A stretch of DNA of 64,000 nucleotides from M3007 sp044226205 (GTDB lineage: Bacteria; Bacteroidota; Bacteroidia; Chitinophagales; Saprospiraceae), in assembly GCA_044226205.1 (NCBI GenBank), contig JBGAHL010000013.1:1-64000 (forward strand), in the 5' to 3' direction. The notes under the pieces were generated by a model. The model made no database searches and had not been told where the DNA came from. It saw only the letters and a program-made list of their open reading frames with translations. Position numbers and translations under genes: made by a program. Positions 50,956 to 59,123 of this stretch are shown piece by piece (position 1 is the stretch's first letter; each line of letters starts with the position of its first letter).

Positions 50956-51444
50956 TTAGGGAATGTTCAGTTGTTCAAGAAATTCATCAACAGTCCAAAG
51001 TTGAAATCGTTCGTTCTGGGCAAAATGGCCAATGAGTTTTTCATCGGTGGTGATGATGATTTTTTCCCGGGTTGTTTCGGCAGCCTGGAACAGATAACGA
51101 TCACTTTCGATATTCGTAAACGGTGGTTCTGTTGGGCGTTGTAGCAGTTCTTCAATTTCGGCGGGTAATTGGGGTGGGTTTTCGATCTGCCGGCAAATGG
51201 TCAGATTGGAAAATATCTGTGCATAGAAGGTTTTTAATGATGTTCGGCAAAACGGGTCGTAGTCAAAGTCTTTTCTAAACAGGTTTAATTTGTCGATAAA
51301 AGGGCTTCGGTTCATCAGGACTAATCTGTGCTCTTGCTGATTGATGAGCCAGTTTATGATCCGGTGCACGGTTCTTCTTTGTTCGGGCGTCGCTTCGAGC
51401 GGGCTGTGCCAGTTCAAAAACCATTCATTGAACACAAATTCCAT
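50956..51444 (-). CDS. PIN-like nuclease domain protein
   Basis: 162 residues. The C-terminal half has a PIN-like pattern: ESDRYLFQAAETTREKIIITTDEKLIGHF (in two parts, about 113-142), with acidic residues at the positions used for metal binding. The N-terminus begins MEFVFNEWF, offering an acidic residue on the first strand in place of the usual Asp. No close named family. It lies 14 bases after the AAA ATPase stop, so the pair forms one unit, like ATPase-effector defence or toxin modules. Base composition is poorer in GC than its neighbours. Confidence 0.65.
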   Translation of the reverse strand: MEFVFNEWFLNWHSPLEATPEQRRTVHRIINWLINQQEHRLVLMNRSPFIDKLNLFRKDFDYDPFCRTSLKTFYAQIFSNLTICRQIENPPQLPAEIEELLQRPTEPPFTNIESDRYLFQAAETTREKIIITTDEKLIGHFAQNERFQLWTVDEFLEQLNIP

Positions 51445-51458
51445 GACTTTCGGCGCGG

Positions 51459-52628
51459 TTAGTCCAGAAAACGCTGCGTAAGCCGCATTTCCGCTTCCAG
51501 AAAATTGCGCAAACCGCCTTCCAACTGACCATTATCCGCAACCTTTTGGGCTTCGATTTTGGTCTCGGGGCCTTCTCTGAACAGGTAATAAACTTTCAGG
51601 TCGTCGGCTGCAAGATGACCGTCGTTGACTTCCGCCAGCAGTGACATGAGCCAATGTTCGCTGTGGGTGGAGAAAATGAACTGTTTGTCTTCTTTTTCTG
51701 CTATTTCCACTAGTACGCTGATGAATTTCTCCATGAGCGAGGGATGCAGGTGTATTTCCGGTTCGTCGATGCCGATCAGCCGATTTTTGTCGTACAGGAT
51801 TTTGGCCAGGAGGAACAGAATCTGGTTGACGCCCATACCCTGATTGACCAATTCGGTGGTAAAAGGAGAGTCAGGCTCGCGTACCTGGAGGTAAAAAAAG
51901 CCGCCGCCAGGCCCCATCAGCACGGAAAAGCGCTTGCCGGTGATTTTTTCAAAATAATGGCTGACTTTGGCCTGAAGGTTTTTGTCGATAGCCAGCAGGG
52001 TGGCTATTTCGTCCTCGGTTTGGATGGTGCCGTTGAGGGGGATTTGGTTGAAAATGGGTTTGGAAAAGCCGCGGTGGGTAGGGATTACATCTGTCGAGGC
52101 AATATCCGTCGAGGGCATGTTCATCCCGTTTATCACTTGCATTTGTATAGGTTTGATTTTCTCACTCAATGGTTTGGCATGGATACCGTTCCAGACGATA
52201 TCCAAATCACGCATGAGATAGACCTTGTCTAACGGCGTCGGGAAACTGACTGGCAACGTCATTGAATAATCCACATGACCACCGCTTGAATTGGCCATCA
52301 AATTACTGCCTTGCCTACCCATGCTTATCCCCAATCCATAATTCTGCAAAGAAGGTGGGGCAGTAGAGTTGATAAATAGTGAAATGGAATCCTGCTGGTT
52401 TTTATTATAAATACAAGCTTCCAATCCACTTAAATTGAGAAAACCCAGGTTTAATAATTCATCTACTGCTCGATTTGGGTTTCGCACCACATTTCTCAGC
52501 ACCTGCAAAGCATACAACACGCTGCTTTTTCCGGAATTATTCGCCCCGGTCAATACCGTGAACCGCCCCAGTTCCAGGCTGGCTTCCCGGAGGCTTCGAA
52601 AGTTCTGGATATGCAGGCTGACGATCAT
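51459..52628 (-). CDS. AAA family (OLD/SMC-like) ATPase
   Basis: 389 residues from the ATG at 52628. N-terminal NFRSLREASLELGRFTVL, Walker A LTGANNSGKSSVL (about 25-37), signature-like region with NQGMGVNQILFLLAKIL (about 280-296), Walker B GIDEPEIHLHPSL (about 305-317) and switch histidine in FIFSTHSEHWL. Such single-domain ABC-like ATPases act with a second effector in Septu, PARIS, RloAB or Gabija-like systems. Here the partner is the PIN-like protein downstream. The first ATG at 52697 lies in a terminator hairpin and is not used. GC is clearly lower than average. Confidence 0.88.
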   Translation of the reverse strand: MIVSLHIQNFRSLREASLELGRFTVLTGANNSGKSSVLYALQVLRNVVRNPNRAVDELLNLGFLNLSGLEACIYNKNQQDSISLFINSTAPPSLQNYGLGISMGRQGSNLMANSSGGHVDYSMTLPVSFPTPLDKVYLMRDLDIVWNGIHAKPLSEKIKPIQMQVINGMNMPSTDIASTDVIPTHRGFSKPIFNQIPLNGTIQTEDEIATLLAIDKNLQAKVSHYFEKITGKRFSVLMGPGGGFFYLQVREPDSPFTTELVNQGMGVNQILFLLAKILYDKNRLIGIDEPEIHLHPSLMEKFISVLVEIAEKEDKQFIFSTHSEHWLMSLLAEVNDGHLAADDLKVYYLFREGPETKIEAQKVADNGQLEGGLRNFLEAEMRLTQRFLD

Positions 52629-52663
52629 TTTAATCAGATTTGAAGGCAAAAATAATAAAAAAA

Positions 52664-52690
52664 GCGCGCCCGAACTTTCGTCCGGCGCGC
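52664..52690 (-). terminator. Terminator after the carboxynorspermidine dehydrogenase gene
   Basis: GCGCGCC pairs with GGCGCGC; on the minus strand it is followed by seven T and more T-rich DNA. It separates that gene from the ATPase-PIN pair. Confidence 0.8.
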
Positions 52691-52752
52691 CCAACATACG
52701 GTCTTGTTATGAATAAGCCCGCGGTAGCGGGTAAAAGGTCAATTTTGACGCA

Positions 52753-53964
52753 TCAATCCATTTCCAGGTCGATGTCGAGTCGTTCGTGCCAGGGCAGGCC
52801 GTCGAGGTTGAGGCGTTCCATGAAGGGATCGGGATTGAATTCTTCCACATTGAACACACCCTTGCCGTTCCATTTGCCTTCGAGGATCATGCGCGCGCCG
52901 ATCATAGCCGGTACGCCCGTGGTGTAGCTCACGGCCTGGGTGCCGGTTTCGCGGAAGGCATCCTGATGCGAGCAGTTGTTCCAGACGTAGTAGGTGCGGG
53001 TTTTGCCGTCTTTCACGCCTTTGATGCGGCAGCCGATGCTGGTAAAGCCGGTGTAGTTGGCGCCGAGTTCTTCGGGGGCGGGCAACACGGCTTTGAGGAA
53101 TTCGAGCGGGATGATGTCCACTCCTTTGTATTTGACCGGCTCGATACCCGCCATGCCGATGTTCTGGATGACGCGCAGGTGGGTCAGGTATTGCTCCGAA
53201 AAGGTCATCCAGAAGCGGGCGCGGCGCAGGGTCGGGTAGTTTTTGACCAGGCTTTCGAGTTCTTCGTGGAAGATCAGGTAGGAGCGTTTGGGGCCGATTT
53301 CCGGGTAGTTGATGTCTTTCCAGATTTCGTGCGGTTCGGTTTCGATCCACTGGCCGTTTTCCCAGTAGCGGCCTTTTTGCGTCACTTCGCGGATGTTGAT
53401 TTCCGGGTTGAAGTTGGTGGCGAAAGCTTTGCCGTGGGAGCCGGCGTTGGCATCGACGATGTCGAGTTCATGGATTTCGTCGAAGTAGTGTTTGGCGGCG
53501 TAGGCGGTGTACACGGAGGTCACGCCGGGGTCGAAGCCGCAGCCGAGCAGGGCCAGAATGCCCTTGTTTTTGTAGCGATCCTGATACGCCCACTGCCAGG
53601 AGTATTCGAACTTGGCTTCGTCCTTGGGTTCGTAGTTGGCCGTGTCCATGTAGTTGACCCCGGTTTCGAGGCAGGCATCCATGATGGGCAGGTCCTGGTA
53701 GGGCAGGGCGACGTTGACGACGAGGTCGGGCTGGAACGATTTGATCAGGGCAACCGTTTGGGTTACCTGGTCGGCATCGACCTGGGCCGTCTGGATGCGG
53801 GCGCCGCCGTAAGCGGCATGAATGGCATCGGCGATGGCGTCGCATTTGGATTTGGTGCGGGAGGCGAGCATGATCTCGCCGAAGATATCGCGGTGCTGGG
53901 CGCATTTGTAAGCCACTACGCGACCTACGCCGCCGGCGCCGATGATTAATACTTTTGAAGCCAT
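52753..53964 (-). CDS. Carboxynorspermidine dehydrogenase (saccharopine dehydrogenase family)
   Basis: 403 residues. NAD(P)-binding start KVLIIGAGGVGRVVAYKCAQ (4-23), followed by IMLASRTKSKCDAIAD. Active and structural blocks include NVALPYQDLPIMDACLETG and LLGCGFDPGVTSVYTAYAAK. This form, rather than lysine-pathway saccharopine reductase, is typical of CANSDH, which condenses aspartate semialdehyde with putrescine or diaminopropane. The matching decarboxylase NspC is at 59124-60263, so the alternative spermidine/norspermidine route is complete in this window. Confidence 0.9.
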   Translation of the reverse strand: MASKVLIIGAGGVGRVVAYKCAQHRDIFGEIMLASRTKSKCDAIADAIHAAYGGARIQTAQVDADQVTQTVALIKSFQPDLVVNVALPYQDLPIMDACLETGVNYMDTANYEPKDEAKFEYSWQWAYQDRYKNKGILALLGCGFDPGVTSVYTAYAAKHYFDEIHELDIVDANAGSHGKAFATNFNPEINIREVTQKGRYWENGQWIETEPHEIWKDINYPEIGPKRSYLIFHEELESLVKNYPTLRRARFWMTFSEQYLTHLRVIQNIGMAGIEPVKYKGVDIIPLEFLKAVLPAPEELGANYTGFTSIGCRIKGVKDGKTRTYYVWNNCSHQDAFRETGTQAVSYTTGVPAMIGARMILEGKWNGKGVFNVEEFNPDPFMERLNLDGLPWHERLDIDLEMD

Positions 53965-54004
53965 GGAACAATCAGGTAAATGAAAAGATGCATTTTCGGG
54001 AGCG

Positions 54005-54012
54005 CAAAAGTA
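54005..54012 (-). promoter_or_regulatory. Putative -7 box TACTTTTG (minus strand)
   Basis: TAnnTTTG match 41 bases upstream of the carboxynorspermidine dehydrogenase start. Confidence 0.45.
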
Positions 54013-54123
54013 GGCAGATTGGCTATTTTTGGGGGAAGATTCCCCGATATTTCACGGCTTCGGCTCGCATATTTAATCCTGACGAAACAAAATATCAGCT
54101 ACCTTCATCCATTACCGACCGGC

Positions 54124-54918
54124 ATGCACCCGAAAACACTCCCGGTTTTCCGCGATATTTCCTTCAATCCGGCCCATATCGAGACTTATATCCCGATGGA
54201 GCCGATGCACCCCCTGGTGTTCGACCGCTTGTGCGAAGACGGCTGGTGCTACTGGTCCGACCTGATTTTTCGCCGCAATTACTGGGAATGGCGCGGCCAC
54301 CCCTGCCGGGTGATTCTGCTTCGAATCGATCTGCGCAATTTTTCCATGACCAAAAGCCAGCGCAAATGCCTGCGCCGCAACAAAGACCTGAAAATTTACC
54401 GCCGCCCGCTGGTGATCACAGCCGAACACGACGCGCTTTTTCACCAACACGCCGAACGCCTGCCGCACCACCGTCCGCAGTCGATCTTTGGTTTTTTCAG
54501 CAACTGGAGCGATATCATGCCCTGCCGGGGCGAAATGCTCGATGTTTTTGAACACGACCGCCTGATCGCTACCAGTTTTTACCACCTCGGCTGGGAAAGT
54601 ATGGCGGGCAACTACTGCATTTTTCGCCCCGAAGAAACCGCCCGCAGCCTCGGCCTGCTCACCATGTTGCTCGAAATTCAACTCGCACAACTGTCCGGCC
54701 GTCGCTACTACTACCCCGGCTTCGTGTACGACCTACCCAGCGAATTCGACTACAAACTCAATTTCAACGGCCTGGAATACTTCGACTGGTGGGGCAACTG
54801 GTACCCCCTCGAACGCCTGCCCGTGCGCTCCTGGCGCGAACAATGGTCGGTCGCTCCCCCGCTCACCGACGAAGAAATGGAAGAACTCCGCAAACAAAAA
54901 ATGGAAGACGCGGAGTAG
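54124..54918 (+). CDS. Arginyl/leucyl-tRNA-protein transferase-like protein
   Basis: 264 residues from the ATG at 54124. Resembles the C-terminal GNAT-like half of ATE1/Bpt transferases: RIDLRNFSMTKSQRKCLRRN (about 66-85), HQHAERLPHH, and LLEIQLAQLSGRRYYYPGFV, then FDYKLNFNGLEYFDWWGNWY (about 219-238). ATE/Bpt enzymes add an amino acid from tRNA to N-terminal acidic residues for degradation. The N-terminal Cys-rich zinc region of true ATE1 is missing, so the exact reaction is uncertain. Convergent with threonine aldolase across a tandem-repeat region. Confidence 0.75.
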   Translation: MHPKTLPVFRDISFNPAHIETYIPMEPMHPLVFDRLCEDGWCYWSDLIFRRNYWEWRGHPCRVILLRIDLRNFSMTKSQRKCLRRNKDLKIYRRPLVITAEHDALFHQHAERLPHHRPQSIFGFFSNWSDIMPCRGEMLDVFEHDRLIATSFYHLGWESMAGNYCIFRPEETARSLGLLTMLLEIQLAQLSGRRYYYPGFVYDLPSEFDYKLNFNGLEYFDWWGNWYPLERLPVRSWREQWSVAPPLTDEEMEELRKQKMEDAE

Positions 54919-54967
54919 TTCAAAGTTCAAAGTTCAAAGTTCAAAGTTCAAAGTTCAAAGTTCAAAG
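54919..54967. repeat. Seven tandem copies of TTCAAAG
   Basis: Starts directly after the stop codon of the transferase-like gene. Seven exact 7-base units, with TTA after them. Related sequence in inverted orientation lies at 55029-55067. Confidence 0.9.
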
Positions 54968-55028
54968 TTATAGGCGGTTGACGCTTAGGGAATTGTGGAG
55001 GCCACTCTTCCGAAATGAAAACCGTCAC

Positions 55029-55067
55029 CAACTTTAAACTTTAAACTTTCCAACTTTGAACTTTTAA
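55029..55067. repeat. Degenerate inverted copies of the TTCAAAG repeat
   Basis: CAACTTTAAACTTTAAAC and CAACTTTGAACTTTTAAC read as reverse complements of TTCAAAG-type units. With 54919-54967 they could form a long hairpin between the convergent genes. Confidence 0.7.
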
Positions 55068-55074
55068 CATCTAA

Positions 55075-56094
55075 TTACGCCTTGCGCAACACCTCGATGG
55101 TGTGATCGATCATGGCCGGGGTGACATCCAGGTGGGTGACAAAGCGGATGGTCTGCGGCCCGAACGCAGAGGCGACCACGCCGTTGTTCACGAGATATTC
55201 GAGGAATGTGGCAGGCGTGTGCGGCGCTTTCAGATCGAAAATCAGGATATTGGACTCCACGGGTCGGATATTGGTCACGTAAGGCAGGTCGAGCAGCGCC
55301 GTTGCGATTTTTCGGGCATTTTCATGGTCTTCTTTCAGGCGCTCGACATGGTGATCCAGTGCATAGATGCCGGCCGCGGCCAGATAGCCGGCCTGTCGCA
55401 TACCGCCGCCCATCACCTTGCGCACCCTGCGCGCTTCCGCGATAAACTCGGCGGAACCGATCAGTACGGAGCCCACGGGCGCTCCAAGACCTTTCGAGAG
55501 GCATACGCTGATGCTGTCGGTCTGCGCCCCGATCTCGGCCGGTTTTTGGCCCGTTTCCACGAGGGCATTGAATATACGCGCCCCGTCGATGTGCAGGGCC
55601 AGTTTGCGTTTCTGACAAACCTCGCGGATGGCCTTGATCGTCTCGAACGGATAAATGCTGCCGCCGCCTTTGTTGCAGGTATTTTCCAACACGACGAGGC
55701 GGGTGCGCGGCAGCCAGTCGAACAGGGGTTTGACCGACCAGTCGACCAACTCGGGTAGTAAAATGCCGTTGGGCGTGCGCAGCAGATTGACCGCGATACC
55801 GCTGTGAAAAGCATAGCCCCCGACTTCGTATTGATAAATATGGCTCATCTCGTCGCAGACCACTTCGTCGAGGGGGCGGGTGTGTACTTTCAGGGCGATC
55901 TGGTTGGCCATGGTGCCCGACGGACAAAACAGTGCGGCCTGGTGCCCGAAGAGTGCGGCGCATTTTTCTTCAAGGGCATTGACCGAAGGATCGTCGTGAA
56001 AAACATCGTCGCCTACCTCGGCGGCAAACATGGCTTTGAGCATGCCCGCGGTGGGTTTGGTGACTGTGTCGGAGATTAAATTGATAAGGTCCAT
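55075..56094 (-). CDS. ltaE: Low-specificity L-threonine aldolase
   Basis: 339 residues, fold-type I PLP enzyme. N-terminal LISDTVTKPTAGMLKAM (about 6-22), EKCAALFGHQAALFCPSG, HIDGARIFNAL and the PLP lysine in VCLSKGLGAPVGSVLIG (about 196-212). It splits L-threonine (and allo-threonine) to glycine and acetaldehyde in the cytoplasm. Divergent from the small secreted protein gene upstream. Confidence 0.93.
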   Translation of the reverse strand: MDLINLISDTVTKPTAGMLKAMFAAEVGDDVFHDDPSVNALEEKCAALFGHQAALFCPSGTMANQIALKVHTRPLDEVVCDEMSHIYQYEVGGYAFHSGIAVNLLRTPNGILLPELVDWSVKPLFDWLPRTRLVVLENTCNKGGGSIYPFETIKAIREVCQKRKLALHIDGARIFNALVETGQKPAEIGAQTDSISVCLSKGLGAPVGSVLIGSAEFIAEARRVRKVMGGGMRQAGYLAAAGIYALDHHVERLKEDHENARKIATALLDLPYVTNIRPVESNILIFDLKAPHTPATFLEYLVNNGVVASAFGPQTIRFVTHLDVTPAMIDHTIEVLRKA

Positions 56095-56188
56095 TACAGA
56101 ATTAATTATTTATTAATCGCAGCAATTAAAATTGAATTTAATATTTGTTTGCCCAAATGAGAATTTTATAACAAATCTTCAATACCAC

Positions 56189-56554
56189 ATGAAAAAGCGT
56201 TTCTTATCAGCGGCCTTTCTGGTCAGCTTCTGGTTGTTCACCCCTACGCAATCGCAAGCTCAGCAACTTTACTTTTTTCTCATCAACAACACCGGCCAAT
56301 CTATCGCCCGGGTTTATGTTTCTCCGTCGGAAAGCGACAGTTGGGGGTACGACCTGCTGGGCAACGGATATTTGTATCAGGGTTATCAAATCCGGATAGA
56401 TATCCCAGCCAGCTACGGGCAAACCTGTTATTTTGACGTGAAAGTAGTGACCTATGATGGTACGGTCTACAAATTCACGGGTTTCGACATGTGCGATTTG
56501 TACAGTCTCAAAGTCAATTGGGACAACACTTACCACACCGTCTGGTCAAATTAG
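56189..56554 (+). CDS. Small hypothetical secreted protein
   Basis: 121 residues from the ATG at 56189, signal peptide ending SQAQ (about 26). The mature ~95 residues are beta-rich with NTGQSIARVYVSPSESDSWG and two cysteines (in GQTCYFDV and DMCDLY) that could form a disulfide. It looks like a small immunoglobulin- or jelly-roll-like periplasmic/secreted protein; no family recognised. It is preceded by AT-rich DNA and followed by a long hairpin terminator shared with yidC. Confidence 0.7.
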   Translation: MKKRFLSAAFLVSFWLFTPTQSQAQQLYFFLINNTGQSIARVYVSPSESDSWGYDLLGNGYLYQGYQIRIDIPASYGQTCYFDVKVVTYDGTVYKFTGFDMCDLYSLKVNWDNTYHTVWSN

Positions 56555-56556
56555 CG

Positions 56557-56620
56557 GACTTTATGAAAAAAAGAGCCCCGGCGCCTGCTCAGGCATCGGG
56601 GCTCTTCTTTTCATAAAGTC
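56557..56620. terminator. Long bidirectional terminator
   Basis: GACTTTATGAAAA and AAGAGCCCCG pair with CGGGGCTCTT and TTTTCATAAAGTC. It lies between the convergent small secreted gene and yidC. Confidence 0.85.
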
Positions 56621-56630
56621 AAACAAGCGC

Positions 56631-58529
56631 TTATTTTTTCTTCTGCTGTTTAGCTTTCTCCTCCTGCACGCGTTGCTGTTCTTTCATCGCCTGTTCGAGG
56701 CGGGCGCGGAAGCCGGTCTCTTTTTTGGGTTTCTGGCGATTCTTTTCCAACTGTACGTTGATTTTGTCGTGGTTGATCAGGTAACGTTTGGTCACCACGG
56801 TCTGGCCGATGTTCAGAATATTGCTGAAACACAGGTACAGGGTAAGGCCCGAAGCGAAGCTGTTGAAGAAGAACATGAACATGACCGGCATGAAGTATTG
56901 CATGTATTTCATGATCTTCATCTGATCGTTCTGGATGGCCGAGTTGTCCATTTGTTTCATGGAGTACCAGGTGTACCAGAGCGTCGTCACTACCCAGATG
57001 AGGGTGAAGGCGCTGATGTGGTTGCCAAAGCCGGGCATCATGAAGGGCAGTTTGAAGGCCACGTCGAAGCTGGACAAGTCATGCGCCCACAGGAAGCCTT
57101 CCTGACGGAATTCGATGGCGGCGGGGAAGAAGCGGTAAAGGGCAAACCAGATCGGCATTTGCAGCAGAATCGGGAAGCAGCCGCCCAGGGGGTTTACGCC
57201 AAACTCGCTGTACATCTTCATCGTTTCGACCGACATGGCCTGCTGGTCGTCGCCGAGTTTGCGTTTCAGTTCTTCCATGCGCGGTTTGAGGGCCGACATT
57301 TTGGCCTGGCTGAGCACCATGCGGTAGGTCAGCGGGTAAACCAGCAATTTGACCAGCAAGGTCAGCATCAGAATGACGATGCCTTTGCTGCCGATGAAAG
57401 CCGACAGAAACACGAACATCGGGCGGATCACCCAGCGGTTGATGGCGCCGAAAATGCTGGACCCGAAGGGAATGATGTCTTCAAGACTGATGTCGTAGGC
57501 GCGCAGTTTTTTGAAATCGTTGGGGCCGGAATAGATGGCCATGCTGAGTGCGCCGCCGTTCGGATTTTGTACGGGAAGCACTGCCGTCGTTTTCAGGATT
57601 TTCAAATCCGGATCGGCATCGGTGAGCATCAGGGTTTCGCCCGTGAAATTGCGGAACGAGAAATCCTGCGCGATGATCGAGGTATTGAAAAACTGGTTGT
57701 TGTGCGCCATCCACTTCACCGGCTGGTCGCCCAGTTGTTCGCTGTCGTTTTTGCGGCAGTTGCAGTAGTCGGGGTCCTTGTCGTTGGGTTTGAAGTACAC
57801 CGTCGACATCGTGCGCTCGTACTGCTGGTTTTTTTCCAGTTTATCGAGGTGGTTCACCCAGGTGAGTTGCAGGTTGGCCTGTCCGGCCGGGAACACCTGT
57901 TCCATACCCACTGTCGAGATTTTGTAGTCGATGTGGTAATCGCCGTCGCGGAGCGTGTAGGTCTGTTCCAGGTAGCCGCCGCCGTTCACGGGTGCGCGGA
58001 ACGAGATCGAGTTGCCGTTTTTGACGCCGGCAAAGTAAAGTTCGCTGGTATTGACGGAGCCTGCCGCGCTGCCTTGCACGGGGATCGTGAAATCGAAGCG
58101 GTTTTTGGCGTCTTCCAGGAGGTAGACGGGGCTTTTGACATCGTTGCCAGCCGTGTCCGTGTTGATTTTGTCGTATTGTTTGAGGCGAATCTCGCGGATT
58201 CGGCCGCCTTTGCTGGTGAAAACGATTTTAATCATGTCGTTCTCCAGTTCCAGCAATTGTTCCTGGCCGGTAGCCGCGGGCGTAAAAGCGCCAAACTTGG
58301 CGACCAGCATGGCGCTTTGAACGGAATCGGCAGGCGCCGGGGCGGGCGCGGCTGTCGGTGTGGCACTGGCGGCCGGTGCGGCGGCAGCATTGTCGGCAGG
58401 CGTTTCCGCGGTTTGCTGCGCCTTGGGATCGGGCTTGGGCGGCGCGGAGTACTGCATCCAAAAGAAAAGGAGCAGAAAAATCAGGCCCATGCCGATGTAG
58501 GTGCTAAGGTTACTTTGTTTTTCTTCCAT
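56631..58529 (-). CDS. yidC: Membrane protein insertase YidC
   Basis: 632 residues from the ATG at 58529. One N-terminal membrane helix (about 12-26), an Ala/Pro-rich linker, a large periplasmic beta domain (about 80-345), then the conserved five-helix core: GSKGIVILMLTLLVKLLVYP (about 374-393), RMEELKRKLGDDQQAM, GGCFPILLQMPIWFALYRFF, and FMPVMFMFFFNSFASGLTLY (about 560-579). The C-terminal tail is Lys/Gln-rich. It inserts membrane proteins, alone or with SecYEG. The ATG at 58622 would add 31 residues overlapping the promoter. Confidence 0.96.
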   Translation of the reverse strand: MEEKQSNLSTYIGMGLIFLLLFFWMQYSAPPKPDPKAQQTAETPADNAAAAPAASATPTAAPAPAPADSVQSAMLVAKFGAFTPAATGQEQLLELENDMIKIVFTSKGGRIREIRLKQYDKINTDTAGNDVKSPVYLLEDAKNRFDFTIPVQGSAAGSVNTSELYFAGVKNGNSISFRAPVNGGGYLEQTYTLRDGDYHIDYKISTVGMEQVFPAGQANLQLTWVNHLDKLEKNQQYERTMSTVYFKPNDKDPDYCNCRKNDSEQLGDQPVKWMAHNNQFFNTSIIAQDFSFRNFTGETLMLTDADPDLKILKTTAVLPVQNPNGGALSMAIYSGPNDFKKLRAYDISLEDIIPFGSSIFGAINRWVIRPMFVFLSAFIGSKGIVILMLTLLVKLLVYPLTYRMVLSQAKMSALKPRMEELKRKLGDDQQAMSVETMKMYSEFGVNPLGGCFPILLQMPIWFALYRFFPAAIEFRQEGFLWAHDLSSFDVAFKLPFMMPGFGNHISAFTLIWVVTTLWYTWYSMKQMDNSAIQNDQMKIMKYMQYFMPVMFMFFFNSFASGLTLYLCFSNILNIGQTVVTKRYLINHDKINVQLEKNRQKPKKETGFRARLEQAMKEQQRVQEEKAKQQKKK

Positions 58530-58572
58530 GTAATCTGTTTGCAAGGCGGGCGTTTGTTGGAATCTTTGCAAG

Positions 58573-59058
58573 ATGTCCGCCTTAAAGCGCCGCAAAAGTA
58601 GGATAAAACACGTCGTACCCATACGAACGCTCGAAGATTCTCCGAAACCGCTCGACCGACGGCTGCTTACAGCCTATTTACAAACTGCGTACAGGTTGCT
58701 TCCGCTCGCCGTCGACTTGCGCATCAACAGCCCTTGCCCGGCGCTCGACGAGTGGCTGGAGGGCCATGGCGCCAATACCCTGGCCGTGCTGACCGCCTGG
58801 AACCCGGGCTCTGTTTTACTGCCCGAGGCTGAGAACCAAGCCCGCAACCTGCGGCTCGAACGAACGCTCCTCGCTCACTCTACGGCCTTGCTGCCGGCGC
58901 TGGGCATCGGCGATGCGGGCGACTGGCCCCCGGAGGAAAGTTTCGGGGCGGCGGGTGTTTCCCTGCAACAGGCCGCCGAACTGGCCGCTGATTTTGGTCA
59001 AAACGCATTTGTTTTTGCTCAAAAAGGCGAATTGGTTCTACTCTACTGGCTGCGCTGA
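58573..59058 (+). CDS. DUF3293 family protein
   Basis: 161 residues. Family pattern: LTAYLQTAYRLLP, VLTAWNPGSVLLPEAENQAR (about 71-90), LGIGDAGDWPPEESF and AAELAADFGQNAFVFA near the end. DUF3293 proteins are small cytoplasmic proteins of unknown function. Its start is 43 bases from the divergent yidC start, so it overlaps that promoter region; the -7 box of yidC is within its coding sequence. NspC follows 65 bases downstream. Confidence 0.82.
   Translation: MSALKRRKSRIKHVVPIRTLEDSPKPLDRRLLTAYLQTAYRLLPLAVDLRINSPCPALDEWLEGHGANTLAVLTAWNPGSVLLPEAENQARNLRLERTLLAHSTALLPALGIGDAGDWPPEESFGAAGVSLQQAAELAADFGQNAFVFAQKGELVLLYWLR
58593..58600 (-). promoter_or_regulatory. Putative -7 box TACTTTTG for yidC
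   Basis: TAnnTTTG match on the minus strand, 64 bases upstream of the yidC start and inside the start of the DUF3293 gene. Confidence 0.4.
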
Positions 59059-59123
59059 AAAAACGACGGGCCAAAATCCCTCAATTAGCCCCAACTTCGC
59101 TCCCTGAAATTTGACTGTCAAAC

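Noticed and set aside
56454..58601. Very long plus-strand frame (715 codons) opposite yidC
   Set aside because: Antisense shadow caused by codon bias in GC-rich DNA; yidC is certain. The same applies to 27162-29300, 29586-31523, 40779-42923, 532-1959 and 16174-17553.
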